A DNA stretch of 64,000 nt from HXMU1420-2 sp017643305. Lineage in GTDB: Bacteria > Pseudomonadota > Alphaproteobacteria > Rhodobacterales > Rhodobacteraceae. Each line of letters starts with the position of its first letter. Position 1 is the first letter of the stretch. The notes under the pieces are model-generated. The model was given only the letters and a program-made list of their open reading frames with translations, was not told the DNA's origin and searched no databases. The DNA is taken from positions 4,030,001-4,094,000 of the forward strand of contig OZ244249.1 in the NCBI GenBank assembly GCA_965217135.1, in the 5' to 3' direction. The translations under genes were made by a program, and so were the position numbers. Below, piece after piece: positions 34,109 through 42,783 of the stretch.

Positions 34109-35341
34109 TCAGACCGGGTGTGCAGCCGCGGCTCGACCCGCCCAGCGCCCAGTCGCTAGGCAAGCCGTCAGGAGGTATCCACCAGTCGGCGCCTCCCAAT
34201 CCAGCATTTCCCCGGCACAGAAAACGCCCGGCCTGACGCGCAGCGTCAGGTCATCGGTCAATGCTGACCAGGGAACGCCGCCAGCGGTTGAAATGGCTTC
34301 ATCCATCGGGGCAAGACCGCTGTATCGCATGGGCAGCGCCTTGATGACCTTGGCCAGCGCCGCCGAATTGCTTGGCAGCGGCCGCGCCATTTCCTGCAAA
34401 ATTGAGGCTTTGACACCAGAAAGCCCAAGCGCCTTGCGCAAGTAATTGGTCAGGCTGGCCTTACCGCGCGGACGCGAAAGGCGTTTTTCAACCTCTCCAG
34501 CGGTCAGATCCGGTAACAAATCTACCATCAGGGCCGCACCGCTCCGCAGTGCCGGGGTCAGCGGATACACCCCGCCGCCCTCCAACCCCCTCGCAGACAG
34601 AATTGCCTCCCCACGGCTGACGATCCCGCCTGCCGAAAACGCGATGCCTTTCAGAGGAGCGCCAAACCACCGTGCCATGTGATCTGACCAATCGACCCGC
34701 AACGCTGCATTTGCAGGCTCAAATGCGGCCAACTCCACCCCAGCTTGTTCCAGATGTGCCGTCCATGTGCCGTCCGATCCCAAGCGCGCCCAGCTGGCTC
34801 CGCCCAGCGCCAGCACCGTGACATCAGCCGCAACCGTCTGACGCCCTGTCGGCGTTGTGAAACTCAAGCTTTGTCCCTGCCAGCCCTCCCACCGCCAGCG
34901 GGTTTCCACCTGAACGTCGCTCGTCGCCAAACGCGCCAACCACGCCCGCAACAAAGGGGAGCCTTTCATGACCTTCGGAAACACGCGCCCCGTGCTGCCG
35001 GTGAACAAGTCCTGCCCCAGCCCACGCGCCCAGTCCTGCATATGTTCCGGACCAAACGCTGCAATCATCGGGGCCAGCCAATCCGCAGCCTCACCATAAG
35101 CCGAAAGAAACGCGTCCAACGGTTCGTCCTTGGTAAGGTTCAGCCCGGATTTCCCAGCCATCAGCAGCTTGCGCGCAACCGACGGCTTGGCATCAAACAC
35201 GCGCACGTCGCAGCCAGCCGCTGACAGCTCCTCCGCTGCCATCAGCCCCGCTGGTCCGGCCCCGATCACCGCTGCTGTCTTGCGTTCCGCACCGATTGCC
35301 GCTCTCCTTTGCGTAACCTTCCCAACATGACCCGGCCCCAT
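34109..35341 (-). CDS. BaiN/HI0933-like flavoprotein (NAD(P)/FAD-dependent oxidoreductase)
   Basis: A 410-residue flavoprotein of the HI0933/BaiN group. The N-terminal dinucleotide motif AAVIGAGPAGLMAAEELSAAG is followed by KLLMAGKSGLNLTKDEP, the family's second FAD motif, and by C-terminal STAGGVPWSAL and FCAGEMLDWEAPTGGYLLTACLATG. Physiological substrate is unknown for most members. The best start is ATG 35341, which overlaps the divergent HNH gene start; an in-frame ATG at 35392 would overlap it by 50 bp. No closer start is available before the Rossmann motif. Confidence 0.88.
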   Translation of the reverse strand: MGPGHVGKVTQRRAAIGAERKTAAVIGAGPAGLMAAEELSAAGCDVRVFDAKPSVARKLLMAGKSGLNLTKDEPLDAFLSAYGEAADWLAPMIAAFGPEHMQDWARGLGQDLFTGSTGRVFPKVMKGSPLLRAWLARLATSDVQVETRWRWEGWQGQSLSFTTPTGRQTVAADVTVLALGGASWARLGSDGTWTAHLEQAGVELAAFEPANAALRVDWSDHMARWFGAPLKGIAFSAGGIVSRGEAILSARGLEGGGVYPLTPALRSGAALMVDLLPDLTAGEVEKRLSRPRGKASLTNYLRKALGLSGVKASILQEMARPLPSNSAALAKVIKALPMRYSGLAPMDEAISTAGGVPWSALTDDLTLRVRPGVFCAGEMLDWEAPTGGYLLTACLATGRWAGRAAAAHPV

Positions 35342-35633
35342 GCCCGACCCAATCTGCCCGCTCTGTGACCGTCCGATTCCCGAAGGCGCCAAGCAGAGCC
35401 TGCATCATCTGACACCCAAGCTGAAAGGCGGCAAGGGCGGACCGACCGTTCTGCTGCATCACATCTGCCACAAGGAAATCCACGCCCGCCTAACCGAAGC
35501 TGAACTGGCTCGCAGCTACAACACGGTCGAAGCGCTGCGGGCAGAACCGGGGCTGGCCAAGTTCATCGCATGGGTACGCAAGCGCCCGCCAGAATTTTTG
35601 TCCAAGACCGTCGGGGGGCGGCGCAAACGCTGA
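35340..35633 (+). CDS. HNH-motif small protein
   Basis: A 97-residue protein with a CPLCDRPIP zinc knuckle (about 6-14), LHHLTPKLKGGKGG (His pair of the HNH motif, about 26) and LLHHICHKEIHARL (Asn replaced by His/Lys, with a second Cys and His about 45-50). The C-terminus is strongly basic (GGRRKR). It probably binds or nicks nucleic acid; its biological role in this clade is not known. Its start codon shares bases with that of the divergent flavoprotein gene. Confidence 0.85.
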   Translation: MPDPICPLCDRPIPEGAKQSLHHLTPKLKGGKGGPTVLLHHICHKEIHARLTEAELARSYNTVEALRAEPGLAKFIAWVRKRPPEFLSKTVGGRRKR

Positions 35634-35637
35634 GCTG

Positions 35638-36675
35638 TCACGTCCAGTTCAGCACCACCTTACCGCTTTGTCCCGACCGCATGGCCGCGAAGCCTTCGGC
35701 AAAGTCAGCGACAGGGAAGCGGTGCGTGATAACATCGGTGACGTTCAGCCCGTTCTGTAACATCGCGATCATCTTGTACCAGGTTTCAAAGATTTCCCGG
35801 CCATAGACGCCCTTGATCGTGATGGCCTTGAAAACAATTCGACTCCAATCCACTGGAGATTTGCCCGGCGGAATACCCAGCAACGCAACGCGCCCGCCCA
35901 TGACCAGTGCTTCGATCATCTGGTCCAGCGCCTGCTGGTTGCCGGACATTTCCAATCCCACGTCAAACCCTTCGGTCATTCGAAGCTGGCCCATCACCTC
36001 GCGCACGTCCTGTTGGGCTACGTTGACCGGCGTCACATCCGCCACCCGCGCCGCCAAGTCCAGTCGCGCGGGGTTTATGTCGGTGATGACCACGTGGCGC
36101 GCGCCCACATGGCGGGCAACAGCGGCAGCCATAATACCGATGGGACCCGCACCGGTAATCAACACGTCTTCGCCAACCAGGTCAAAGCTAAGCGCCGTGT
36201 GTACCGCGTTGCCCAACGGATCAAGGATTGCGCCGATGTCGTCGGGCACATCATCAGGCAGTGTGACAACGTTGAAGGCTGGTAGGCGGAGGTATTCGGC
36301 AAAAGCGCCTTGTTCGTTCACCCCGATGCCGCGCGTTTCGGGATCCAGGTGAAATTTGCCCGCGCGGCTTTGGCGGGAATGGTGGCCGATCAGGTGACCT
36401 TCGCCAGAACAGCGCTGGCCAATCTGCAAGTCGGTCACATTGCGACCAAGCTCTACGATCTCACCTGCAAATTCATGGCCGGTGATCAGAGGCGCAGGAA
36501 CCGTGCGCTGCGCCCAGTCATCCCATTCCCAGATGTGGATGTCGGTGCCGCAGATCCCGGTGTTGTTCACACGGATCAGCACATCATCCGGACCGATTTC
36601 CGGTACCGGCGCATCGACCATCCACAGTCCTTGTTCGGGGTGCGATTTTTCCAGTGCCTTCATCGTGTTAAGCAT
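35638..36675 (-). CDS. tdh: L-threonine 3-dehydrogenase
   Basis: Zinc-dependent NAD dehydrogenase that oxidises threonine to 2-amino-3-oxobutyrate, the substrate of Kbl. It has NTGICGTDIHIWEWD (catalytic-zinc Cys), GHEFAGEIVELG, and the NAD motif ITGAGPIGIMAAAVA. In the structural-zinc region the sequence is less typical. The start at 36675 overlaps the kbl stop as TGATG; ATG 36663 (MKALEKSHPEQG) is the more family-like alternative. 345 or 341 residues. Confidence 0.95.
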   Translation of the reverse strand: MLNTMKALEKSHPEQGLWMVDAPVPEIGPDDVLIRVNNTGICGTDIHIWEWDDWAQRTVPAPLITGHEFAGEIVELGRNVTDLQIGQRCSGEGHLIGHHSRQSRAGKFHLDPETRGIGVNEQGAFAEYLRLPAFNVVTLPDDVPDDIGAILDPLGNAVHTALSFDLVGEDVLITGAGPIGIMAAAVARHVGARHVVITDINPARLDLAARVADVTPVNVAQQDVREVMGQLRMTEGFDVGLEMSGNQQALDQMIEALVMGGRVALLGIPPGKSPVDWSRIVFKAITIKGVYGREIFETWYKMIAMLQNGLNVTDVITHRFPVADFAEGFAAMRSGQSGKVVLNWT

Positions 36676-37859
36676 CAGATCACTCCCACAGTACGACCGA
36701 CATTTTCGAAGGCGGCCAGCGCACGGTCCAATTCGTCACACGTCAGCGCCGCGTTCATCTGGGTACGGATCCGGGCTTGCCCCTTGGGGACCACCGGGAA
36801 GAAAAAGCCGCTGACATAGACGCCTTCGTCAAACAGGCAGTTTGCCATGTCTTGCGCCAGCCGGGCATCGCCCAGCATGACCGGGATAATGGGGTGTTCG
36901 CCAGGCAGCAGGTTGAACCCCAGCCGTTCCAATCCAGCGCGCCAATATTTTGCGTTTTCAGAGAGTTGTGCGCGTAAATCTATGCCTTCTTCGACCAGCC
37001 GGATTGCCTCAATCCCAGCGGCGGCGATGGCGGGCGGAAGGGAATTGGAAAAAAGGTAGGGCCGCGCGCGTTGACGCAGCAGGTCAACAACAGGTTGCGG
37101 CCCGGCGATGTAGCCGCCTATGGCACCACCCAGCGCCTTGCCCAATGTGCCAGTCAGGATGTCGACCTGTACACCGTGATGATCCGGCGTGCCTGCCCCG
37201 CGCGGGCCCATGAAGCCGGTGGCGTGGCAGTCGTCAACCATGGTGATGGCATCGTAAGTCTGCGCAAGCCTAACGATTTCGGGCAGATTGGAGAGGTATC
37301 CGTCCATCGAAAACACGCCATCTGTAGCAATCATGATATGCCGCGCGCCTGCTTCGCGGGCTTCTTTCAGCTTCGCTTCGAGATCGCCCATATTATTGTT
37401 TTCATAGCGATATCTCTGCGCCTTGCAGAGCCGAATTCCATCGATGATCGACGCGTGGTTCAAGCTGTCAGAGATTACCGCATCTTCAGGGCCCAGGAGC
37501 GGTTCGAACAGTCCGCCATTCGCGTCGAAACAGGCCGCAAACAGGATGGCGTCGTCCATCTTGAGAAACTGCGCCAGCCGCGTTTCCAATTCACGGTGAA
37601 TGTCCTGCGTGCCACAGATAAACCGTACGCTGGCCATCCCGAAGCCTTTGGGATCAAGAGCATTTTTTGCGGCCTCAATCATGTCGGGGTGATCAGCTAG
37701 GCCAAGGTAGTTGTTGGCACAAAGATTGATGACCTGTCGGTTGCCTACCGTGATCTCACCCCCCTGCGGAGAGGTGATGAGCCGTTCACGTTTATAAAGC
37801 CCGTCCGCATCGATCTGGCGGAGGGTTTCAGACAGCTGGTTCAGGAATTGCTGTGACAT
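36675..37859 (-). CDS. kbl: 2-amino-3-ketobutyrate CoA ligase (glycine C-acetyltransferase)
   Basis: PLP-dependent alpha-oxoamine synthase of 394 residues converting 2-amino-3-oxobutyrate and CoA to glycine and acetyl-CoA. Motifs: CANNYLGLADHP, RFICGTQDIHRELE, DSLNHASIIDGIRLCKA, MVDDCHATGFMGPRGAGT and LTGTLGKALGGAIGG (PLP Lys). Forms a translationally coupled operon with tdh for threonine degradation. The 114-bp upstream region is AT-rich and should contain the promoter. Confidence 0.97.
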   Translation of the reverse strand: MSQQFLNQLSETLRQIDADGLYKRERLITSPQGGEITVGNRQVINLCANNYLGLADHPDMIEAAKNALDPKGFGMASVRFICGTQDIHRELETRLAQFLKMDDAILFAACFDANGGLFEPLLGPEDAVISDSLNHASIIDGIRLCKAQRYRYENNNMGDLEAKLKEAREAGARHIMIATDGVFSMDGYLSNLPEIVRLAQTYDAITMVDDCHATGFMGPRGAGTPDHHGVQVDILTGTLGKALGGAIGGYIAGPQPVVDLLRQRARPYLFSNSLPPAIAAAGIEAIRLVEEGIDLRAQLSENAKYWRAGLERLGFNLLPGEHPIIPVMLGDARLAQDMANCLFDEGVYVSGFFFPVVPKGQARIRTQMNAALTCDELDRALAAFENVGRTVGVI

Positions 37860-37973
37860 GGCCGGCTCCCTTTAGGTGCAGGACTTCTGTCATACAAGAA
37901 ATTAATCCGCAATACTGGATTTTTTGTTACAGGGCAGTTTCTCAGCCCCCTCCCGACAAAACGCACGGAAAAA

Positions 37974-38540
37974 TCAGGCGTTCTTAACCGTCAGGAAGGC
38001 TCGCGCACGACTTTCGAGCGCAGTGATGCAATGCGCCACATCCGCCGCATAGCGGGCGGTGCCACCTTCTTCTATCACGGCTGTTGCGCTGCCAGAGCGC
38101 ACCTCAATCCGGCCCGAGATCACGATCAGTTGCTCCCGTGTGCCGGCGCGGTGCGGTTGACTATCCAGACGACCGCCCGCTTCGAACCCGATTTCGTAGA
38201 GCTCATGCTGGCCCACTTCTTCCGGGGGCGACAGGATACGGATGCGGCATCCCGCGTCACGATTTTCAATAGTAGGCAAGTCTTTTGCATTCAGGACATC
38301 GATGCGGTCGCCACCGGTTTCGCCATCCAGCAGGCCGGCGAAATCCACCTGCAAGGCGCGGGTCAGGTTCCACAGCGTGGCAATGGTCGGGGAGCTTTCG
38401 CCGCGCTCGATCTGGCTGACCATAGAACGGGACACGCCAGAAAGTTTGGCCACTGCTTCGAGCGAGAGGCCCTGCGCACGACGCGCCTCTTTCAGGCGAG
38501 CAGGGAGCTTGGACAGGATATCGTCTGTGTTTTCCGTCAT
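37974..38540 (-). CDS. XRE-family regulator with C-terminal cupin
   Basis: A 188-residue transcription factor: helix-turn-helix about residues 12-66 (LSLEAVAKLSGVSRSMVSQIERGESSPTIATLW) and a cupin sensor domain about 105-185 (GFEAGGRLDSQPHRAGTREQLIVISGRIEV). Proteins of this design often control amino-acid or amine catabolism and bind a small ligand in the cupin. It lies directly upstream of kbl-tdh on the same strand, 114 bp away, so it is a good candidate regulator of threonine degradation; this is inference. Confidence 0.88.
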   Translation of the reverse strand: MTENTDDILSKLPARLKEARRAQGLSLEAVAKLSGVSRSMVSQIERGESSPTIATLWNLTRALQVDFAGLLDGETGGDRIDVLNAKDLPTIENRDAGCRIRILSPPEEVGQHELYEIGFEAGGRLDSQPHRAGTREQLIVISGRIEVRSGSATAVIEEGGTARYAADVAHCITALESRARAFLTVKNA

Positions 38541-38684
38541 GACGGATATGACAACGTATCTGGCAGGGGAAAGTCAACCAGTCTTGGGGGACCGAGCGTC
38601 ATCCGGTAGCCGCGCTGTTTGCACCATCTGGCACAACCCCGACCATGCAGGCATATTGCGCGGGAAAACCAGAGGAGTCTCCCC

Positions 38685-39860
38685 ATGTCCGATATCGTCC
38701 TTCTCGACGGTGCCCGTACTGCCATCGGCACCTTCGGCGGTGCCCTTGCCAGCACGGCCCCCATCGACCTTGCCACCGTTGCAGCCGAATCTGCGATGGA
38801 ACGATCCGGCGTGGAACCCGGCCAAATCGGGCATGTCGTATTTGGCCACGTGATCAATACCGAACCGCGCGACATGTACCTGTCACGGGTTGCCGCGATG
38901 CAGGCCGGCATTCCCGAAGGCACCCCGGCGATGAACGTGAACCGGCTGTGCGGGTCAGGCGCGCAGGCCATTGTATCGGCGGTACAGTCGTTGATGCTCG
39001 GCGATGCCGATTTTGCTCTGGCCGGCGGGGCAGAAAGCATGTCGCGCAGCCCGTTCATCATGCCTGCCGCAAGGTGGGGTCAGAAGATGGGCGATGTCAA
39101 ATCGCTGGACATGATGCTGGGCGCGCTGAACTGCCCGTTTGGCACCGGTCATATGGGGGTAACGGCGGAAAACGTCGCCAAGGAACACCAAATCACCCGC
39201 GAAGATCAGGATACCTTTGCGCTGACCAGCCAGGACCGCGCGGCCGCAGCCGTTTCCGATGGCCGGTTCGACAGCCAGATCACCGCGGTGCAGGTGAAAG
39301 TCAAACGTGACATGGTCGACTTTGTCACCGATGAGCACCCGAAGGCCACCTCAATGGAGGCGCTGGCCGGGCTGCGCGCGGTGTTCCAGAAGGACGGCAC
39401 CGTGACTGCAGGCAACGCCAGCGGTATCAATGACGGCGCCGCCGCGCTGGTCTTTGCCCGCGCTGAGGCGGCTGAGGCCGCCGGGCTGAAGCCGAAGGCG
39501 CGCGTGCTGGGCTATGCCCATGCCGGTGTGCGGCCGGAGGTCATGGGTGTTGGCCCGATCCCCGCAGTGCGTAACCTGATGGCCAAGACCGGCCTGACGG
39601 CAGAAGATTTCGACGTTGTGGAATCGAACGAAGCCTTTGCAGCGCAAGCCATTGCGGTGAACCGTGAGCTGGGTCTGGATCCGGCCAAGGTCAACCCGAA
39701 TGGCGGCGCGATTGCACTGGGTCACCCAGTGGGTGCGACCGGTGCGATCATCACAGTCAAGGCGCTGTATGAACTGGAGCGCATTGGCGGGTCCAAAGCG
39801 CTTATCACCATGTGCATCGGCGGCGGTCAGGGTATCGCGCTGGCCATCGAACGGCTGTGA
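38685..39860 (+). CDS. Acetyl-CoA C-acetyltransferase (thiolase)
   Basis: A 391-residue thiolase with the acyl-enzyme Cys in MNVNRLCGSGAQAI (about 86), VESNEAFAAQAIAV, the GGAIALGHPVGATGA histidine motif and the C-terminal CIGGGQGIA. It could be biosynthetic (acetoacetyl-CoA for PHB or the ethylmalonyl-CoA pathway) or degradative. ATG 38685 follows an AGAGGAG site. Only 4 bp separate it from the following monooxygenase, so these two may be co-transcribed. Confidence 0.93.
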   Translation: MSDIVLLDGARTAIGTFGGALASTAPIDLATVAAESAMERSGVEPGQIGHVVFGHVINTEPRDMYLSRVAAMQAGIPEGTPAMNVNRLCGSGAQAIVSAVQSLMLGDADFALAGGAESMSRSPFIMPAARWGQKMGDVKSLDMMLGALNCPFGTGHMGVTAENVAKEHQITREDQDTFALTSQDRAAAAVSDGRFDSQITAVQVKVKRDMVDFVTDEHPKATSMEALAGLRAVFQKDGTVTAGNASGINDGAAALVFARAEAAEAAGLKPKARVLGYAHAGVRPEVMGVGPIPAVRNLMAKTGLTAEDFDVVESNEAFAAQAIAVNRELGLDPAKVNPNGGAIALGHPVGATGAIITVKALYELERIGGSKALITMCIGGGQGIALAIERL

Positions 39861-39864
39861 CGCG

Positions 39865-41736
39865 GTGCAGTTCCACCTGAACGGTTTTCGCCCGGGTGAT
39901 CCTTCGGTATCGGACCCATTGGATCACGCGGCGCGGGGCCCGGACCTGCCGGACACGACCGATGTGCTGATCGTCGGGTGCGGTCCGGCGGGGTTGACGC
40001 TGGCGGCGCAGATGTCCGCTTTTAAAGACATTCAGACCGTCATTGTCGATCAGAAGCCGGGACCGTTGCAGTTGGGACAGGCCGATGGCGTTGCCGTTCG
40101 GTCGATGGAAATGTTCCAGGCATTCGGATTTGCCGATCGCCTGATGAAAGAAGCCTATTGGGTCAACGAGGTCACGTTCTGGAAACCGTTGCCCGATGAT
40201 CCCCGCGTCATCACCCGCACCGGTCGGGCGCAGGATACCGAAGACGGGTTGTCCGAATTTCCGCATGTCATCCTGAACCAGGCGCGGGTGCATGATTTCT
40301 ACCTCGACGTCATGCGCCGCTCAGCATCGCGAGCGGAGCCGTATTACAGCCGCCAACTGACCGAGCTGACCACCAACCGGGCGGCGGAGTATCCAGTTTG
40401 TGCCACCTTTACAAATCTGGACACGGGGCAGACGGAAACCATCCGCGCGAAATACGCGGTGGGGTGCGACGGGGCCCGTAGCGCCGTGCGGCAGGCTATT
40501 GGCCAGAAGCTGGAGGGTGACAGTGACAATGTCGCCTGGGGCGTGATGGACGTGCTGGCAGTGACGGATTTCCCCGACATCCGGTTCAAATCGCTGATCC
40601 AGTCCGAGACAGCAGGCAGCATCGTTCTGATCCCGCGCGAAGGTGGGTATCTGGCGCGGTTTTACATCGAGATGGACAAGCTGCGCCGGGATGAACGGGT
40701 GTCGCACCGCAATATCACGGTGGATCAGTTGATCGCAGCGGCCAACCGGATTTTGCACCCGTATGTGCTGGATGTGAAAGAGGTGGCCTGGTGGTCGGTT
40801 TACGAGATCGGCCAGCGACTGTGCCCCAAGTTTGACAATGGCACGCCTGAGCATTTGCCCAACGTGTTCATCGCTGGCGATGCCTGCCACACGCATAGCC
40901 CCAAGGCCGGGCAAGGCATGAACGTATCCATGAGCGACAGCTTCAACCTCGGTTGGAAACTGGCGGGTGTCCTGCGCGGGCAGTATCCGCGTGATCTGCT
41001 GCAGACCTATTCGCAAGAACGGCAGGCCGTGGCGCAGATGCTGATTGATTTTGACCGGGAATGGGCGCGGGTGATCGCCGGGAAGGCCGACGTGGCAGAC
41101 GGCACGTTCGACGACTATTTCGTGCGCCACCTGCGGTATACCGCCGGAACCACGATTCAATATCGGTCATCGCGGCTGACGGATGACGACACGCACCAGG
41201 CGCTAGCCGCCGGGTACCAGATTGGCACGCGGTTTCATTCCGCACCCGTGGTAAGGGCGGCGGATGCCCGACGGATGGAACTGGGCCATGTTGCGCAGGC
41301 TGATGGACGCTGGCGGCTTTATGCGTTTGGCGGGGAAGGCGACACTGGTGCGCCGGGCACGCCAATGACTGCATTATGTGACTGGCTGATGCAGGACCCC
41401 GGCTCCCCAATCGTTCAATATGGCGCACCGGGGGCGGATCCCGATGCGCTGATCGATCTGCGCGCAGTCTTTCGGCAGGGGCATGCGGAACTGGACACGA
41501 GCCAATTGCCTGCGCTTTTGATCCCAGCCAAGGGCAAACTGGGTCTGCGGGATTATGAAAAGGTATTCTGCCCCGATCACACGGCGGACGAGACCATCTT
41601 CGACCTGCGGGGTATCACGCCCTCTGGCTGCATGGTGCTTGTGCGTCCGGACCAGCACATTGCGATGTTGGCGCCTCTGGAGGGCACCGCACGGCTGGGC
41701 GTGTTTTTCGACGGGATCATGCAGGTGTGGGGCTGA
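39865..41736 (+). CDS. FAD-dependent aromatic-ring monooxygenase (phenol 2-monooxygenase / 3-hydroxybenzoate 4-monooxygenase family)
   Basis: A 623-residue flavin hydroxylase. FAD motif VLIVGCGPAGLTLAAQ (about 33-48), the DG motif CDGARSAVRQAIG, the GDACHTHSPKAGQGMNVSMSDSFNLGWKLA flavin-ribityl motif, and a C-terminal thioredoxin-like domain all match the MobA/phenol hydroxylase group. It inserts one oxygen into a phenolic ring. GTG 39865 is the first start after the thiolase stop and gives a family-like N-terminus (MQFHLNGFRPGDP). Substrate unknown. It ends 3 bp from a convergent reductive-dehalogenase-like gene. Confidence 0.87.
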   Translation: MQFHLNGFRPGDPSVSDPLDHAARGPDLPDTTDVLIVGCGPAGLTLAAQMSAFKDIQTVIVDQKPGPLQLGQADGVAVRSMEMFQAFGFADRLMKEAYWVNEVTFWKPLPDDPRVITRTGRAQDTEDGLSEFPHVILNQARVHDFYLDVMRRSASRAEPYYSRQLTELTTNRAAEYPVCATFTNLDTGQTETIRAKYAVGCDGARSAVRQAIGQKLEGDSDNVAWGVMDVLAVTDFPDIRFKSLIQSETAGSIVLIPREGGYLARFYIEMDKLRRDERVSHRNITVDQLIAAANRILHPYVLDVKEVAWWSVYEIGQRLCPKFDNGTPEHLPNVFIAGDACHTHSPKAGQGMNVSMSDSFNLGWKLAGVLRGQYPRDLLQTYSQERQAVAQMLIDFDREWARVIAGKADVADGTFDDYFVRHLRYTAGTTIQYRSSRLTDDDTHQALAAGYQIGTRFHSAPVVRAADARRMELGHVAQADGRWRLYAFGGEGDTGAPGTPMTALCDWLMQDPGSPIVQYGAPGADPDALIDLRAVFRQGHAELDTSQLPALLIPAKGKLGLRDYEKVFCPDHTADETIFDLRGITPSGCMVLVRPDQHIAMLAPLEGTARLGVFFDGIMQVWG

Positions 41737-41739
41737 GGC

Positions 41740-42726
41740 TTATTCAGCCTCCAGCCGGTCTGCGCGGCGGGCCAGCTTGGCGGCGAGGTTCATGCCGACG
41801 CCGGGACGCGACCACGGGCAAACCGCGATACAGATGGCGCAGCCATTGGTCTGGTTGAAGAACGGCAGGCATTTTTCAAAGTCGACATACCATTTTTCCA
41901 CGCCCCGAACGGTTTGCTTCCGAGGTGAAAGCGCTTCAGGCGGGCAGGCGTCTTCGCAGACCCGGCAGCTGGCGCAGAAATTGTCGATGCCAAATTCGCG
42001 GGGGGCGGTCGTGGGCAGCGGCGCATCAGTCAGCACAGCGGACAGGCGGAAGGACGCACCCATTTCAGGGTTTATGATCGACCCGTGCTTGCCCAATTCG
42101 CCAAACCCACAGGCCAGCGCTGCCGGGATAAGGGCCAGCGCGCCGGTCATCGGGCCGGTCACGGGTTCAGCCTGCCAGCCCTGTTCCCGGATCCACCCGG
42201 TGACGGATTTGGAGACAGCCGCCGCGCGCCCGTATTGCTGGAGGACTTCCAGCCCGGCCTGAGGCGCGGGCGCGGCTTGGATGTTTTCGTAATCGTGCTG
42301 CACGCCCAGCACCACCACCCGTGGCAGGGTGATTTCATAACCTTCGAACACCCAGTCAGGCTGCATCTCGGCAACACCAACCATTTCGCATTGGCTGTTG
42401 GTGACAAAGCGCTGAAGACCTTCAGTCCAGTCTTCGCCCGACAACGCGCTTTGGTCTGCGGCAACCTCAGGCAAAGGCGCATCGAGGATCTTCTGCCGCG
42501 CGGCGCGGTTGGCGGCAAAGGTCTCATCCCCTGCAGACTGACGATAGAAGTAAAGCTGCATTTGCCCGTGCGGGATATCCGCCGGATCGGGCGCCCAATA
42601 GACGATTCGTGGTCGGCGCGGGGTGTCTTCGCCCAGCCCGTTGACGGCATTGCCATCCAAGCCGGGATGCAACGCCATTTGGTCCGGGTCCGGTATAAAC
42701 GGGCGATGCGGGTTCCGTTTGGCCAT
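41740..42726 (-). CDS. Reductive-dehalogenase-like 4Fe-4S protein
   Basis: A 328-residue protein with two C-terminal 4Fe-4S motifs: CASCRVCEDACP (about 250-261) and a second with spacing C-x8-C-x2-C-x3-CP ending CAICIAVCPW (about 295-305). The pairing, plus the central segment with GFGELGKHGSIINPEMGASFRLSAVLTD, matches reductive dehalogenases and epoxyqueuosine reductase (QueG), both cobalamin enzymes. It has no Tat signal, so it would be cytoplasmic and non-respiratory. It lacks the C-terminal HEAT repeats usual in QueG. Whether it dehalogenates, reduces another substrate or binds B12 is not shown by sequence alone. Confidence 0.75.
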   Translation of the reverse strand: MAKRNPHRPFIPDPDQMALHPGLDGNAVNGLGEDTPRRPRIVYWAPDPADIPHGQMQLYFYRQSAGDETFAANRAARQKILDAPLPEVAADQSALSGEDWTEGLQRFVTNSQCEMVGVAEMQPDWVFEGYEITLPRVVVLGVQHDYENIQAAPAPQAGLEVLQQYGRAAAVSKSVTGWIREQGWQAEPVTGPMTGALALIPAALACGFGELGKHGSIINPEMGASFRLSAVLTDAPLPTTAPREFGIDNFCASCRVCEDACPPEALSPRKQTVRGVEKWYVDFEKCLPFFNQTNGCAICIAVCPWSRPGVGMNLAAKLARRADRLEAE

Positions 42727-42783
42727 AGCGTAAAACTAGCAAAGCCGGTGCCGTTTGTCTGTACGCCTGTATGTGCCTACTGG

